From contig NZ_MTSE01000019.1 of NCBI RefSeq assembly GCF_002154225.1, positions 33,415 through 97,414 of the forward strand: a DNA stretch of 64,000 bases. Reading direction: 5' to 3'. The notes below the pieces were generated by a model, which did no database searches, was not told the origin of the DNA, and saw only the letters and a list, made by a program, of their open reading frames with translations. Below are positions 63,747-64,000 of this stretch, one piece after another (position 1 is the stretch's first letter; each line of letters opens with the position of its first letter). The DNA comes from Hymenobacter crusticola. Its GTDB lineage: Bacteria > Bacteroidota > Bacteroidia > Cytophagales > Hymenobacteraceae. The position numbers and the translations under genes are program-made.

Positions 63747-64000
63747 AAAGAACACATAAGAGTACGCAAGAAATAAAGCTAAAAAATACGGCTGTGTAAA
63801 ATGCTCAGTTTTCCTGGGATAATCTAGTGAAACGACAGACTACCACCTAGCTTTTATCCCCGCTTTGTGCTGCGGCACGAAGCCCACTACACCACATCAT
63901 TACGGCACATTTCTTAATGACCATGTGCTGATTTGTTCAAATAGCTTGGTCCGCCTTACGAGGGTAATTGTACCGGGCAAAAGGGTGTATATCCCTGAAA
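63747..64000. other. Upstream region of the LanB gene, right edge of window
   Basis: No gene is visible in these 254 bases. I searched both strands for a second precursor and found none with a leader box. The cluster may continue beyond the window. Confidence 0.4.

Noticed and set aside
63747..64000. Second precursor upstream of LanB
   Set aside because: The only short ATG frame there (beginning MVIKKCAVMMWC) has no leader-type motif and no Ser/Thr-rich core.
1..64000. tRNA, rRNA, CRISPR or transposase genes
   Set aside because: I looked for cloverleaf-type T-loops, repeat-spacer arrays and DDE or HUH transposase motifs and saw none that I could support.

Overview
The window looks like a chromosomal stretch of a Bacteroidota bacterium, most likely a Hymenobacter-like member of the Cytophagales. 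The reasons are a SusC/SusD pair, a type IX secretion (T9SS) sorting domain, TonB receptors with N-terminal carboxypeptidase-regulatory-like domains, LytS/LytTR two-component pairs, promoter elements of the TTG-N19-TAnnTTTG type, and a fairly GC-rich coding style. I see no tRNA, rRNA, CRISPR array or intact insertion sequence.

Layout. 1-11.5 kb is a polysaccharide utilization locus: SusC (5' end outside the window), SusD, an exported GH2 beta-galactosidase-like enzyme, and a modular GH76 mannanase-like protein with a CBM6-like module, five Ig-like repeats and a T9SS tail. 12.8-15.5 kb is a TonB receptor. 15.9-27.3 kb is a same-strand stress and efflux island. It holds two paralogous ArsR repressors bracketing a complete RND pump (adaptor, pump, outer-membrane channel), then an NADP-dependent oxidoreductase, an Ohr peroxidase, an NmrA-like protein and two flavin-dependent luciferase-like oxidoreductases. 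27.5-30.0 kb is a gene graveyard: a lipoyl-domain fragment, a collapsed SDR/MDR chimera, a GH115 N-terminus and a serine-hydrolase C-terminus, all frameshifted or interrupted.

30.3-46.8 kb is mixed accessory content: an orphan NarL-type regulator, a B12-type radical SAM protein, an AraC/TetX-like divergent pair, three more decayed genes (aldo-keto reductase, MDR, metallo-beta-lactamase fold), a small ribbon-helix-helix-like protein with an iterated operator, an XRE-membrane fusion, a TonB receptor, a membrane nucleotide cyclase, and an SDR-AraC operon. At 47.4-50.7 kb a LytS/LytTR pair and an outer-membrane barrel gene share one promoter architecture: two direct repeats exactly 21 bp apart, and a -7-like element at the same distance in both. 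50.9-56.6 kb holds a secreted FAH-family protein, Crp- and HxlR-type regulators, an alpha/beta hydrolase and a collapsed GH97 gene.

The most interesting region is 57.0-63.7 kb, a class I lanthipeptide-like cluster of lower GC than its surroundings. It has a full-length LanB dehydratase, a LanC-like protein that has lost the recognisable zinc-ligand and catalytic positions, a divergently placed LytS/LytTR pair, and a short precursor gene at 58291-58437 (minus strand). The predicted precursor has 48 residues, a lanthipeptide-type leader box and a Ser/Thr-rich core with no cysteine. A cysteine-free core beside a zinc-less cyclase suggests a dehydrated peptide without ordinary lanthionine rings. 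The cluster may continue past base 64000.
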